This document shows positions 25,864 through 35,187 of a stretch of 64,000 bases of DNA, piece after piece; position 1 is the stretch's first letter; the number at the start of each line of letters is the position of its first letter. Both the position numbers and the translations under genes were made by a program. Source of the stretch: Phycisphaerales bacterium PN19_bin_20 (GTDB lineage Bacteria > Planctomycetota > Phycisphaerae > Phycisphaerales > UBA1924); assembly GCA_021173225.1 (NCBI GenBank), contig JAJOLK010000012.1:1-64000 (forward strand), given 5' to 3'. The notes beneath the pieces are model-generated. The model worked only from the letters and a program-made list of their open reading frames with translations. It was not told the origin of the DNA and did not search any database.

Positions 25864-27267
25864 TCACCCGATCACGTCGGTGCCGATGTCGGTCCGGACG
25901 ATCATCCCGGGCAGTCTGATTTTGCTGACGGCGGCGTACGCGCGCTTGCGGGCGTGCTCGGCGTCATCGCCGGTAGCGACCACGTTCAGCACGCGCCCGC
26001 CGTTGGTGACGGTCTTCCGGTCGCTGGTCCGCGCGGTGCCGGCGTGGATGATCGTGACGCCCTCGCACGCGCCGGCCTCATCGAGCCCCTCGATGGTCAG
26101 GTTCTTTATCGGCGCGTCGGGATAACCGGGCGCGGCGACGACGACGCACACGCTTGCGCCGGGCCTCCAGCGGAGTTCAGCCTGGTCGAGCTTGCGGTCG
26201 CAGCAGGCGATCAGCTCAGAGATCAGGTCGCCCTCCCAACGTGCGAGCAGCGCCTGGCATTCGGGGTCGCCGAAGCGGCAGTTGAACTCGAGGACCTTGG
26301 GCCCGCCGGGTGTGAGCATGATGCCTGCGTAGATCACGCCGGTGTAGTCGATGCCCTCGCGCTTGAGCGCGTCGATGGTCGGTACCAGCACGTCGCGCTG
26401 GATGGTGTCGAGCAGCTTGTCGTCCAGGGCGTTGGTGGGGCACAGTGCGCCCATGCCGCCGGTGTTGGGCCCGCGGGCCCCGTTCTGCAGGCGCTTATGG
26501 TCCTGGCAGGGCTCGAGCACGTAGATTGTGCGCCCGTCGCAGAGCGCCAGCACGCTGACCTCGCGCCCCTTGAGCTTCTCTTCAATCACCACCTTCGCAC
26601 CTGCGGCACCAAACTCGCGCTTGACCATGATGCGATCAAGGGCCGCGAGCGCCTCGCCCTGGGTCGCCGGCACGATCACGCCCTTGCCCTTGGCCAGCCC
26701 CGCGGCCTTGACCACATGCGGTTCGGTGCGGCTCTCAAGATACTTCCGCGCCGCCTCGTAGTCGCCAAAGGTCCGCGCGTCGGCCGTCGGCACCTTCGCG
26801 GCCCGCATGATGTCCTTGGCGAACGCCTTGTCACCCTCGAGCTGTGCGGCCTGTTTGCTTGGCCCAAAGACGTACGGCACCGCGCCGCCCAGCCCGCCGC
26901 CGCCGCCGCGCTCGCCGCCGGTCAGGATGTCAGCGAGCCCTGCGGCCAGCGGTTCCTCGGGACCGATGACCGCGAGCGTTATGCGGTTGGTGATGCACCA
27001 GCGCTGCAGGCGGAAGGGGTCTTTGAGGTCAAAGGGGATGTCCATGGGCTGCGCGAGGGCCGCGATGCCCGGGTTGGCCATGTCGGTGGCGAAGAGCGTG
27101 CCCATCCGCGGCGAGGCGGAGAGCTTGAGGGCCAGGGCGTGCTCGCGCCCGCCGCCGCCGACGAGCAGGATGTTGACCGGCTCGGTGGAGGTGGGTTCCG
27201 TGGGCGAGTCGGGGCGGTTGGTGGGGTGCTGGCCTGAGCTCTCGCTGTCGCTGGGTGTCTGCGCCAT
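25864..27267 (-). CDS. purD: Phosphoribosylamine-glycine ligase
   Basis: A 467-residue ATP-grasp enzyme of purine synthesis (GAR synthetase), ATG 27267. An unusual ~30-residue Ser/Thr/Pro-rich N-terminal extension precedes the standard start VNILLVGGGGREHALALKL. Other motifs: VIGPEEPLAAGLADIL, a Gly-rich insert (GGERGGGGGLGGAV), FAKDIMRAAKVPTA, VVKAAGLAKGKGVIV, LKGREVSVLALCDG, NTGGMGA, VLEFNCRFGDPE, and the C-terminal AVSKIRLPGMIVRTDIG. It is convergent with coaBC (69 nt between stops). Confidence 0.96.
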   Translation of the reverse strand: MAQTPSDSESSGQHPTNRPDSPTEPTSTEPVNILLVGGGGREHALALKLSASPRMGTLFATDMANPGIAALAQPMDIPFDLKDPFRLQRWCITNRITLAVIGPEEPLAAGLADILTGGERGGGGGLGGAVPYVFGPSKQAAQLEGDKAFAKDIMRAAKVPTADARTFGDYEAARKYLESRTEPHVVKAAGLAKGKGVIVPATQGEALAALDRIMVKREFGAAGAKVVIEEKLKGREVSVLALCDGRTIYVLEPCQDHKRLQNGARGPNTGGMGALCPTNALDDKLLDTIQRDVLVPTIDALKREGIDYTGVIYAGIMLTPGGPKVLEFNCRFGDPECQALLARWEGDLISELIACCDRKLDQAELRWRPGASVCVVVAAPGYPDAPIKNLTIEGLDEAGACEGVTIIHAGTARTSDRKTVTNGGRVLNVVATGDDAEHARKRAYAAVSKIRLPGMIVRTDIGTDVIG

Positions 27268-27449
27268 GGGGCCCAGTGTACGGAGGCGGGGGCAGAGGTG
27301 GAGGGAGCGGAGGGCGGAGAGGTGGGGAACGTTGGTGGGCGTGGCGGGCAGGCCGCATCCACCCGAGGCCCGGGGGCGAATACGCTCTGGCTCAGGGGCG
27401 GCGTGCCGCGTGTTGTCGGCGTGCCGGTCCAAGCCAGGGAGTATGCCGC

Positions 27450-28082
27450 ATGATGCCGATCGCCGCCTTGTCAGCCCGTCGGTCCGTTGCTGGTTCAGCC
27501 CTTGCGGGCGTGCTGGCGTGCGCGGTGCTTGGCGCGTGCGCGCCGGTGCGTGAGGTCACGCGGGTCGACCCGCAGACGCCGGTGGACGTGGACTACCGGT
27601 TCAACGATACCGACGCGCGTGACATCTACATGGCGATGGTGGATGACGCGCTGAAGCGCCCGTGGATCGACAACCACCTGCGCGAGCGCGGCGGGCAGCG
27701 CCCGGTGGTCATCGTCGGGCCCGTCACCAACGCGACGCAGGATTACATCGACACCCGCATGATCACCACCAGCATCGAGCGAGAGCTGATCAACAGCGGG
27801 CGCGTGCGGTTTGTGGCCATGAAGGAGCAGCGCGACCCGATCCGCGGTGAGCGCGAGCAGGGCCAGGAGTGGAGCCGCCCCGAGACCCGCAAGCGCATGA
27901 AGTTTGAGCTCGGCGCCGACTACATCGTGCTGGGCCGCATCATGGACGACAAGCCCAAGACCCTCAGCGGCCGCGGCGGGGTCAGCTACTTCAAGGCCAA
28001 CCTTGAGATCATCGACCTTGAGAGCAACGAGAAGATCTGGATTGGCGAGCGCGAGATCAAGAAGGTCTGGCGCGACAAGTAG
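27450..28082 (+). CDS. LpoB-like penicillin-binding-protein activator lipoprotein
   Basis: A 210-residue lipoprotein from ATG 27450, with AGGGAG upstream. The lipobox is LACAVLGAC near residue 30. The mature part resembles the LpoB/YcfM fold: VDVDYRFNDTDARDIYMAMVDDAL, RPVVIVGPVTNATQDYIDTRMITTSIERELINSGRVRFV, ADYIVLGRIMDDKPKTLSGRGGV and a strand pair IIDLESNEKIWIGEREIKKVW. LpoB activates the glycosyltransferase of PBP1b from the outer membrane; here the partner is unknown. ftsI lies 2.4 kb away on the other strand. Confidence 0.85.
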   Translation: MMPIAALSARRSVAGSALAGVLACAVLGACAPVREVTRVDPQTPVDVDYRFNDTDARDIYMAMVDDALKRPWIDNHLRERGGQRPVVIVGPVTNATQDYIDTRMITTSIERELINSGRVRFVAMKEQRDPIRGEREQGQEWSRPETRKRMKFELGADYIVLGRIMDDKPKTLSGRGGVSYFKANLEIIDLESNEKIWIGEREIKKVWRDK

Positions 28083-28148
28083 ACCGGGTTCCGCCACGCC
28101 GTTGACGCTGGTTCACACCGGTGCACAGCGGCGTGCCAAAGATCGCCC

Positions 28149-28859
28149 ATGACCGGTACCTCGCAGCTCTCACGGGCCCAGATCGAGCAACAGCTTGCCG
28201 CCGAGATCGGCGTGGTGGCGCTGCTTGAAAACTCCGCCGCGCGGCTTCAGCACGTTCAGGGCTGGCTGCACCGCGGAGAGGGCTTCGCGCTGATGCGGCT
28301 TGTGGCGGCCTCAAACGCTGGCGTGGTCGGCGGCGGCGCGGTGGTCGAGGTTGGTAGCTTCAAGGGCCTCTCGACGTGCTGGCTGGCGATGGGCGTTGAG
28401 ATGCTCGTGAAGTCTGGCGTTGCTTCAGGCCAGGCGGGGCCGGTCTACGCCGTGGACCACTTTGCGGGATCACCGGAGCATCAGCCCGGCGGCACGCACC
28501 CCGACCCTGACGTCGCGCGCGACGGCACGACCCTCAACGCCTTTGAGGCGAACCTCGCGCGTGCGGGGCTTGCGGCGTTTGTGCAGCCGATGGTGCAGCC
28601 CTCGCTGGCGGGTGCCGCGGCGTGGGACAAGGGCCCGATCCGCCTGTGCTTTATCGACGGCGACCATTCGTACGAGGCGAGCAGGCAGGACTGGAACGCG
28701 TGGGCCAAGCACGTGCCGCACGGCGGGTACCTGTGCCTGCATGACGTGGGGAGCTGGCCGGGGGTCACGCAGCTCGCAGAGGAGCTGGCCAAAGACCTTT
28801 CGTGCGGGTTTGTGCGCGTCATGGGCGTTGCAACGCTGCAGGTCTTTCGTCGCGCCTAA
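28149..28859 (+). CDS. Class I SAM-dependent methyltransferase (Methyltransf_24-like)
   Basis: A 236-residue enzyme. SAM-binding motif I is VVEVGSFKGLSTCWLAMGVEM (~60-80). VYAVDHFAGSPEHQPGG gives the acidic residue and loop of motif II, LCFIDGDHSYEASRQDWNAW is the metal/acid motif, and GGYLCLHDVGSWPGV is motif IV. This pattern fits the CmcI/glycosyl- or small-molecule methyltransferase group often used in cell-surface or secondary-metabolite pathways. The substrate is unknown and no biosynthetic cluster is present. Confidence 0.85.
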   Translation: MTGTSQLSRAQIEQQLAAEIGVVALLENSAARLQHVQGWLHRGEGFALMRLVAASNAGVVGGGAVVEVGSFKGLSTCWLAMGVEMLVKSGVASGQAGPVYAVDHFAGSPEHQPGGTHPDPDVARDGTTLNAFEANLARAGLAAFVQPMVQPSLAGAAAWDKGPIRLCFIDGDHSYEASRQDWNAWAKHVPHGGYLCLHDVGSWPGVTQLAEELAKDLSCGFVRVMGVATLQVFRRA

Positions 28860-28883
28860 GTGTTGTGATACCGCTGCGAACGC

Positions 28884-30464
28884 TCAGGCCATCGCTTCAT
28901 TCGCTGCGCGCCAGCCGCTGAGTAGTGCGCCCTGCACGGTGCCCGGCTGCTCGGCGTGGGTCGCCTCGCCGGCAAACAACAGCGTCTTGCCGATTGGTGC
29001 GGCCAGAGCCGTGCAATCCGCAGGGCCTGAGCCCGGCGCGAAGCTGCTGTAGCTCCCGCGGGCCCAAGGGTCTGCCGCCCAACGTGATCGCACGACCTTG
29101 GTGGGCGCAGGGGCGGCGGGGCCGAGGATCCGGCGCAGCACCTCCATCGCCTCGCGCGTGAGTGCCTCGTCGCTGAGCGCTTCAGTGGCGCGCGCAAAGC
29201 TGCCTGCGGTCAACATCAGCAGCGCGGGCTTGCCCAGCAGAGCGTGCAGGTTGATGGTCTGCGCGAACCTTCCGGGCTCGCTGTCGGTCAAAGGGTCAAC
29301 CTGCCCGACGAACTGGCTTGAGACCGCGCCGGGCGACCAGAACGCCCGCTCAAAGCCGAGGTAGACCTTGTTGACCACGCCAAAACCCAGGCGCTCAATC
29401 GCCCCCTGCTTTGTTGCGGGCAGCTCAGGCGTGAACTGAATCGCGCCGGCCTTGAGCACGCCTAGCGGCACCGTGACCACGCACGCCTGCGCGGTAATCA
29501 ACCCCGCACTGGTCGTCAGCTTGACGCCCTGCGCGGAGTGCTCGATCGCCATGACGGCCACGCCGAGGCGGACGTCCAGCGGCGCGAGCTTGGGGGGCGC
29601 GAGCTTGGGGGGCGCGAGCTTGGAGGGCGCGGTCGTAAACCCCTCTGGCACTGGCGGCGTCGCCAGCAGCTGCGGCAGCAAGTCAAACCCTTCGACCACA
29701 AGCGCATCACCGCCGAGCGGCGCTGTGCTCGCGTCAAACCGCTGAAGACTCAGAGCTTCCAGCCCCGCGCCGAAGGGAAGCTCGATGCCCGCCGTCAGGG
29801 CCCACCGCAGCTCTGCGGCCGCGCGACCCGACATGTCTCGCTCCTGTAAGAAGGCTTCCAGCGTCGCGCTCAGCGGCTCGTCGTTGGTCGCGACCTTCCG
29901 GCGCTGCGGGATGAACGTACTGACAAAGTCGTCAGCCCACGAGGCAACCCGCCCGATGCGCGACGCGGCAAGCTCTGTGCCCAGCGGCCCGAAGACCTGG
30001 CGGTCTTCGCGGTCCAGCGGCCGCAGCTTTGCGTCGATGCTCGAAAGCAGATCAACCACCGGGTTGCCCGTGACGCCCTGAACCCACGACGCGCCAAGGT
30101 CTGCGGGCATGCCCGGGAAGCTCGCGCGGTCTGTGTGCAAGCGTCCACCGAGGCGGTCGCGCGCCTCAAGCACCACCACCTTTCGCCCCGCCGCAACCAA
30201 CCGGCGTGCGCACGCCAGCCCCGCGACACCCGCGCCGATGACGATGATCGGGCGCGGGTCGTTTGCGTCGTTTAATTCGGCCGTCACGTCAGGTGCGCTC
30301 GGTTCAGCCCCGGCGTTCGCGCCAGGCGCAGGCGATGGGGTCTGAGCAGACAGCGTCGGCACGCCGTGCATGAGCGCGAGCATCCCCGCTGCCAGCGGCC
30401 AGCGCAGCACTTCGCGCCGCGCAAGGCCAGTGGCAACGGCGTGTTGGCCCGAGTCTTTGCTCAT
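28884..30464 (-). CDS. FAD-dependent amine oxidase (monoamine/polyamine oxidase-like)
   Basis: A 526-residue flavoprotein. A twin-arginine-like leader ([20 protein letters not shown]) suggests export. The FAD-binding dinucleotide motif is [34 protein letters not shown] (~75-108), followed by DLGASWVQG and a C-terminal FAD site [27 protein letters not shown]. This fits the MAO/lysine-demethylase-type amine oxidases, such as polyamine oxidases. A 15-bp repeat adds the [10 protein letters not shown] linker in the substrate domain. It follows ftsI by 27 nt and could be cotranscribed with the division genes. Confidence 0.88.
   Translation of the reverse strand: MSKDSGQHAVATGLARREVLRWPLAAGMLALMHGVPTLSAQTPSPAPGANAGAEPSAPDVTAELNDANDPRPIIVIGAGVAGLACARRLVAAGRKVVVLEARDRLGGRLHTDRASFPGMPADLGASWVQGVTGNPVVDLLSSIDAKLRPLDREDRQVFGPLGTELAASRIGRVASWADDFVSTFIPQRRKVATNDEPLSATLEAFLQERDMSGRAAAELRWALTAGIELPFGAGLEALSLQRFDASTAPLGGDALVVEGFDLLPQLLATPPVPEGFTTAPSKLAPPKLAPPKLAPLDVRLGVAVMAIEHSAQGVKLTTSAGLITAQACVVTVPLGVLKAGAIQFTPELPATKQGAIERLGFGVVNKVYLGFERAFWSPGAVSSQFVGQVDPLTDSEPGRFAQTINLHALLGKPALLMLTAGSFARATEALSDEALTREAMEVLRRILGPAAPAPTKVVRSRWAADPWARGSYSSFAPGSGPADCTALAAPIGKTLLFAGEATHAEQPGTVQGALLSGWRAANEAMA
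29581..29625 (-). repeat. Three 15-bp tandem units inside the amine oxidase gene
   Basis: Unit GGCGCGAGCTTGGGG (plus strand), encoding K-L-A-P-P on the minus strand. Confidence 0.85.
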
Positions 30465-30491
30465 GTCATCGGCCTCTACCTTTTAGCCCTC

Positions 30492-32798
30492 TTAGTGCGC
30501 CTCGCGCTTGCGGGCCTCTTCACTAGGCGGGGGCGACGCGGGTACGCCCAAATACGTGAGCGCTCGCTCCATCGTTCGCCGCACCACCGGGCCCGCAGTC
30601 GCTGCCCCGCGGTGCAGCTTGGCCTTGACCAGATCGGGGCTCGGGTCGTCGATCACGGCGATCAGCACCAGTCGCGGGTCGTCTACCGGGCCACCCGCCG
30701 CAAAGCTCGAGTTGTACTGCCCGCTGAAATACCCGTCGCTGCCCTTGGGCCGCCGCTGGCCCTCGGGCGGCTGACCCAGCGGGATTTCGGCCGTCCCTGA
30801 CTTTCCGAATAGCTCGTAGCGCCACCCGGTGTCGCGCGGGTTGCGCTCGTGCATCTTGCGGTCGAGGCTGGCCGTCACGCCGCGCATCGTCTCGCGCGTC
30901 AGGTCAGCGATCGCCCGCGGCAGCACGCGGTTGATCGTCGTCAAGCCCGAGGGCTCGGTCCGCTGGTCCCACGCCGTGAGCCGCACCTCAGGCAGCGTCC
31001 CGTTCGCTTCGCCCCGTCGCGCAAAGGCGCTAAACGCCCTGGCTATCTGCACCGGCGTGACCGCCACCTCGTGCCCCATTGCGCACGAGGTCTGCGTGTA
31101 CACGCTCCAGCGGCTCATCGGCGTCACAAGCCCGCCGGTCTCGCCGGGCAGCCCCGTCCCGGGCTTGCTGCCAAAGCCATACTTGCGAATCGCGTCGTGC
31201 ATCTGCTGAAAGCTCAGGCGGCTGGTCCCCTTGACCATCCCGATGTTCGAAGAGTTGATCAGCACGTCTTCCCACGTCTGCATCCCGCGTTTCTGCACGT
31301 CGGTAACCGCCCTGCCATAGGGCGTGCGCCACGCCCCGCCGGCAGTATCAAACATTTCCTTGGGGCGTACAAGCCCAAGCTCGGTCACCGCCGCCCACAT
31401 GAAGGGCTTGAAGGTCGAGCCCGGCTCGTAGACGTCCTCCACGCAGCGGTTGCGCCCCATCGCCGGGTGGATCAGCCGACCCGGGTCGGCGCGGATCGTG
31501 CGGTAACGCACGCCATGACCCCGGTTGTCCTTGGCAATCACCGTCTGCCAGTCGTAATCAACCACGCTCGAGACCTCGCGGATCAGGTCCACGATCGCCA
31601 GCACCTCGCCGGTGTTGGGGTCCATCAGCACCGCGCGTCCGCCCGCGGCGTCCGCCTCTTCAACCCCCCGGGTGAGCTCTTCAGTCACGATCCGCTGCAG
31701 CTCAAGATCAATTGAGAGCGCCTGGTCATCACCAGCATCAGCCGGGCGGTAGCTCTCTGGGTAGACCCACAGCGGCCGCCCGCGCGAGTCACGCACAAAC
31801 TCGAACCGCCCGCCCTTGGGCTGCAGGTTCTCATCAAAGCGTTTCTCCGTGCCCATCAGCCCGCGCGCGGTGCCCTTGGAGTCAGGGCTGGTCATCCCCA
31901 GCAGCGCGCCGGCAAGCTCGGGGGCAACCTCCTCACGCACCGGACGGCTCTCAAGGTGAACCCCCGGCAGCTTCAGTCCGCGCGCGATCTCAAGCTTTGA
32001 CTCATCAAGCACGCCGCCCACAGGCAGGTACCGACGCAGCACGGGCTTGGTCGCGTCCGCCGCGGGCTTTGCAGCGACGGCCGCCACAACCTCGGCCCGC
32101 GTGGGCGCAGCCAGCACGATGCCGGGGATCGCGTCAGGAACGAAGCCGCCCGCGTTTGGCTCCTGCGAACCCTCAGCGCTCGCGCCGTCAGCGATTGCTT
32201 TTTCAGCCAGAAGGGCGTCAGTGTCTGCGAGGGTTCCCGCCGGATCACCCGCGAGCTTGCCGCCACCCGCCACCCGCGCCGCCTTGGCGTCCTCGAGCTT
32301 CCGCTGATTCTCTGACATCATCGACAAAAGCTTGGGGCCGAACTGCTCGATCGGCACGCCAGTGATCTGCGCGATCTTCAACATCGCTTCTTCGCCGCCT
32401 TGGCTAGGGAACCGCAGCGGGTCGATGAACAGCCGCTTGCCAAAGGTGGTGATCGCCAGCGGCCGCCCGCGCCGGTCCGTAAGCATCCCGCGCGGGGCCT
32501 GTTCGGCCAGCGTGCTGGTCCGCTCACCCTTGAACGCGAGCAGCCGCGGGTCGGGGTTGGTCTGCAACTGCCAGACGCGCCAGAGCATCACGCCCAGCGC
32601 AAGGGTCATCACAACCACCAGGCTCAGGCTGATCGTGTCTGCGCGCGTGGGTACAAACGTGCGGCGCGCCCAGCGCCACGACCCGACGCACTTGGCCCAT
32701 CCGCGCGCCAGCGCGCCGGGCCCGCCAGCCGCCGGATCACGCCCGTTGCTCGCTGAAGCCGCGTCATCGCCCGTGCTCGCTGGTTGCGTGTCGGTCAT
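30492..32798 (-). CDS. ftsI: Septal peptidoglycan transpeptidase FtsI (class B PBP)
   Basis: A 768-residue penicillin-binding protein. It has a short cytoplasmic tail, one transmembrane helix (TISLSLVVVMTLALGVMLWRVW), a dimerisation domain (RGMLTDRRGRPLAI ... GLMGTEKRFDENL) and the transpeptidase domain with SxxK in EPGSTFKPFMWA, SxN in INSSNIGMVK and KTG-type FGKSGTAEI. It crosslinks septal peptidoglycan in the divisome. It is longer than E. coli FtsI because of a ~110-residue Ala-rich insertion between the TM segment and the dimerisation motif. It is the third division gene of the rsmH-LysM-ftsL-ftsI run. Confidence 0.95.
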   Translation of the reverse strand: MTDTQPASTGDDAASASNGRDPAAGGPGALARGWAKCVGSWRWARRTFVPTRADTISLSLVVVMTLALGVMLWRVWQLQTNPDPRLLAFKGERTSTLAEQAPRGMLTDRRGRPLAITTFGKRLFIDPLRFPSQGGEEAMLKIAQITGVPIEQFGPKLLSMMSENQRKLEDAKAARVAGGGKLAGDPAGTLADTDALLAEKAIADGASAEGSQEPNAGGFVPDAIPGIVLAAPTRAEVVAAVAAKPAADATKPVLRRYLPVGGVLDESKLEIARGLKLPGVHLESRPVREEVAPELAGALLGMTSPDSKGTARGLMGTEKRFDENLQPKGGRFEFVRDSRGRPLWVYPESYRPADAGDDQALSIDLELQRIVTEELTRGVEEADAAGGRAVLMDPNTGEVLAIVDLIREVSSVVDYDWQTVIAKDNRGHGVRYRTIRADPGRLIHPAMGRNRCVEDVYEPGSTFKPFMWAAVTELGLVRPKEMFDTAGGAWRTPYGRAVTDVQKRGMQTWEDVLINSSNIGMVKGTSRLSFQQMHDAIRKYGFGSKPGTGLPGETGGLVTPMSRWSVYTQTSCAMGHEVAVTPVQIARAFSAFARRGEANGTLPEVRLTAWDQRTEPSGLTTINRVLPRAIADLTRETMRGVTASLDRKMHERNPRDTGWRYELFGKSGTAEIPLGQPPEGQRRPKGSDGYFSGQYNSSFAAGGPVDDPRLVLIAVIDDPSPDLVKAKLHRGAATAGPVVRRTMERALTYLGVPASPPPSEEARKREAH

Positions 32799-32884
32799 AG
32801 CCAGAGGTTATCGACGAGCCAGCCCGCGCGGCTGCGGCTTTCCGCGGGCCTAGCTTGATGCTCACTCACGGCCGTCCGTTGAAC

Positions 32885-33268
32885 CTAGCGGGGGGCCAGC
32901 GGCTCGCCGTCTTCGCCCTGACGGTCGGCCGTGTCAGCCACGATCGCGCGGCCCTGGCCGTCAAGCTGCTCGCCGGGCTTGCCCAGCACAACCATCGGCC
33001 CGAGCTTGAGGGCCGCGAGGCGGCCGATCTGCTGCGGGCTGCTGTGCAACGCGATCTCGGCCCGGACCTTTGCCAGTTCGGTGCTGTGCCGCAGCATGGC
33101 CCGCTGGGCCTGGACCATCTCGTGCACCGCCGAGAGCCGCTGCTGGCGATAACCAAGCAGGAGGCACCCGACGACGCCCATGCTCATGATGATGAGGCCG
33201 AGCTTTCCGAACACGCACCGCTCCAGATGAGGCCAGTTGTTCAGGTCGCCGCCAGCGTAGGACGTCAC
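32885..33268 (-). CDS. ftsL: FtsL-like division protein
   Basis: A ~127-residue bitopic protein between the LysM gene and ftsI, the usual position of ftsL. It has a short N-terminus, one membrane helix (LGLIIMSMGVVGCLLLGY), and a helical segment suited to a coiled coil (SAVHEMVQAQRAMLRHSTELAKVRAEIALHSSP), then a C-terminal tail. Several non-ATG starts are possible: GTG 33268 (GGAAAG spaced 5-6 nt) or TTG 33283. FtsL binds FtsB and recruits FtsI. No FtsB gene is nearby. Sequence similarity is weak, so position supports the call. Confidence 0.7.
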   Translation of the reverse strand: MTSYAGGDLNNWPHLERCVFGKLGLIIMSMGVVGCLLLGYRQQRLSAVHEMVQAQRAMLRHSTELAKVRAEIALHSSPQQIGRLAALKLGPMVVLGKPGEQLDGQGRAIVADTADRQGEDGEPLAPR

Positions 33269-33302
33269 GCCCACTTTCCGCAAGACTCAGCGCCCGGGAG
33301 AC

Positions 33303-34862
33303 TCAGCGCCCGCGCGCGGCCGGCTCGCTGGTCGGGCGGGCCTCGGTCTTCTTAGGAACCTTGAGCGTCTGGCCGATCTTGAGGCGGTTCTCATCAAGGC
33401 CCGGGTTGGCCTTCATGATGTCACGCCAGCGCTGGGCCGTGCCGAGGGTCTTGCGGGCGATCGCCATCGGCGTGTCGCCGGCCTTGACTGTGTACGTTGT
33501 GCCAACCTCGGGCGCGAGCGTCCCTGGCGGCGTCGTGCCGCCTGGGCCACCCGCGTTGCCCGCGACACTCGGCCGTCCGCCATCGCGACGGGCCGGCGCA
33601 TCACTACGGCCGGGGATCGGCCCGGGCGTTGCCTCGGGCTCGGCCGCGCCGCCGCCCGCCAGCAGCACGCTCTTGGGCGGGATCCGAAGCGTGACGCCAA
33701 TCTGCAGCCCGCCGTCTAGATTCAGCTTGCTGCGGTTGTAGATCGCCAGCGCGCGAGCCAGCGCCCCGTCGGCGTAATACCTTTTGGCGATGATCACCAG
33801 CGTCTCGCCGCGGCGGACCGGGTGCTTGCCGTCAGTGGAGGGATCGTGCGCACCCACCGAAGTACCAGCGGAGGGCGAGTCATTCAAAATCGAGGGCTCG
33901 CCGCCAAGGCCCCCCTGCCCGTTAAAGTTCCCGTTAGCGCCAGGATTCGCGTTCGTCAGATCCACCGGCAGCGCACGCCCGGGCGAACCGCCCGCCGGTG
34001 CAACGCCGCCGCTAAACGCCTGGCCAGTAGCGCTGCTGCCTGAGCTGCTGCCCGAGCCGCCGCCTACACGCGTCAGTTCTGCTGCTGGCTGCGTGGGCAT
34101 TGAAAGGCCAAGCCCGCGGCCCTCAAACGCCCCGCCAAAGTCCATAGATCCGCCCATCGATCCGGCTCTTCCCCCGGCACCGTCAGACATGCCGCCCAGG
34201 CCCTGCTCTCTACCAGCCAGGCTGACCCCGGGCGCCACCACACCAAGGCTTGTGTCCTGGACCTGCGTCCGCGCCTTGCTCAGGTGCTCACCCAGCAGCA
34301 GCGCGACAATCAGGAACACAAAGAACACCAGCAGTACGGCCAGCTTTACTTCGCTCTTCACAGGCAGGTCTTCCTTGACACTCGATGCGTCCTGACGGGC
34401 TCCGCCGACTCGATCGCCGGCACGCTCCGGGCGTGCCTGGATTGCCATCTGTCCATCCGCGGTCTGCGCCAAATGTACGCGGGCGCTCGCGCCTGATTCA
34501 CGATTCGACAGCGCCGAACCCCTTTGACCCAAAGCACCCACGCCCGGCTCGGTGCCAGGCTCAGTGCCAGCGTCCATTCCAGACCCAACTAAAAGGGGGC
34601 CCTGCGAAGCCGATCCCACCGCCGTGGGCGAGTCAGCCGCCGCGACAAACAGCCCGCCTGAGCCATCACTTGCGCCCGCGCGGCCCTTCGCCAGCGCCAC
34701 CACCGGCCGCCAGCGCTGCGCATCGATCAAGCTTGGCTGAACCGACGCACGTGCAGGCTCAGCCTGCGATGCACCGCCGCCGCCCGACGCAGCTACCGCG
34801 TTGTCGCCAACTGATGCGTTGTCGCTTGCTGGCGCAGAGTTGGTCCCAGGTGCCGCGTTCAT
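33303..34862 (-). CDS. LysM-domain membrane protein in the division cluster
   Basis: A 519-residue protein. A ~180-residue disordered Ala/Ser/Gly-rich cytoplasmic region is followed by one transmembrane helix (KLAVLLVFFVFLIVALLLGE, ~182-202), a Gly/Ser linker and two C-terminal LysM domains (HPVRRGETLVIIAKRYYADGALARALAIYN ... LRIPPK; TYTVKAGDTPMAIARKTLGTAQRWRDIMKANP ... LKVPKK). LysM binds N-acetylglucosamine in peptidoglycan. It sits between rsmH and ftsL, where other bacteria have no such gene, so a link between cell wall and septum is inferred. Confidence 0.85.
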   Translation of the reverse strand: MNAAPGTNSAPASDNASVGDNAVAASGGGGASQAEPARASVQPSLIDAQRWRPVVALAKGRAGASDGSGGLFVAAADSPTAVGSASQGPLLVGSGMDAGTEPGTEPGVGALGQRGSALSNRESGASARVHLAQTADGQMAIQARPERAGDRVGGARQDASSVKEDLPVKSEVKLAVLLVFFVFLIVALLLGEHLSKARTQVQDTSLGVVAPGVSLAGREQGLGGMSDGAGGRAGSMGGSMDFGGAFEGRGLGLSMPTQPAAELTRVGGGSGSSSGSSATGQAFSGGVAPAGGSPGRALPVDLTNANPGANGNFNGQGGLGGEPSILNDSPSAGTSVGAHDPSTDGKHPVRRGETLVIIAKRYYADGALARALAIYNRSKLNLDGGLQIGVTLRIPPKSVLLAGGGAAEPEATPGPIPGRSDAPARRDGGRPSVAGNAGGPGGTTPPGTLAPEVGTTYTVKAGDTPMAIARKTLGTAQRWRDIMKANPGLDENRLKIGQTLKVPKKTEARPTSEPAARGR

Positions 34863-35187
34863 GCACGGTGGCTATCGGCAGCCCGCACGCCGACGCACCA
34901 AGCTTTCATGCACCGATCCGGCGCCGCCCGCGCCCCGATCAGTTCTCGACCGCCCCGGTCCGACTCTGCCCCCCAGCCGGTGCGCACCGCGCAGGCCACA
35001 GACGCGCCCCGAGACACACTACCGCTCCACCCACACCCCACCCACAACCCACACGCGCGCCACACGCACGCCACCCGCACGCCACCCGCACTTCGCGCCG
35101 GTTGCACCGCTCAAGACGCCTGCGCCGCCCGCGCACCCGTACCCGCCGCTGCAACCGGCGCAGGTGCTTGGGCGTCCATCAGGAACA
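34863..35187. other. 325-bp intergenic region within the division cluster
   Basis: No gene. It separates rsmH from the LysM gene and contains three 11-bp tandem units (CCACCCGCACG type) at 35060-35092, plus looser CACCC-rich sequence before them. A promoter for the LysM-ftsL-ftsI part may lie here. Confidence 0.5.
35060..35092. repeat. Three 11-bp tandem units, intergenic
   Basis: CCACACGCACG / CCACCCGCACG / CCACCCGCACT. Confidence 0.75.
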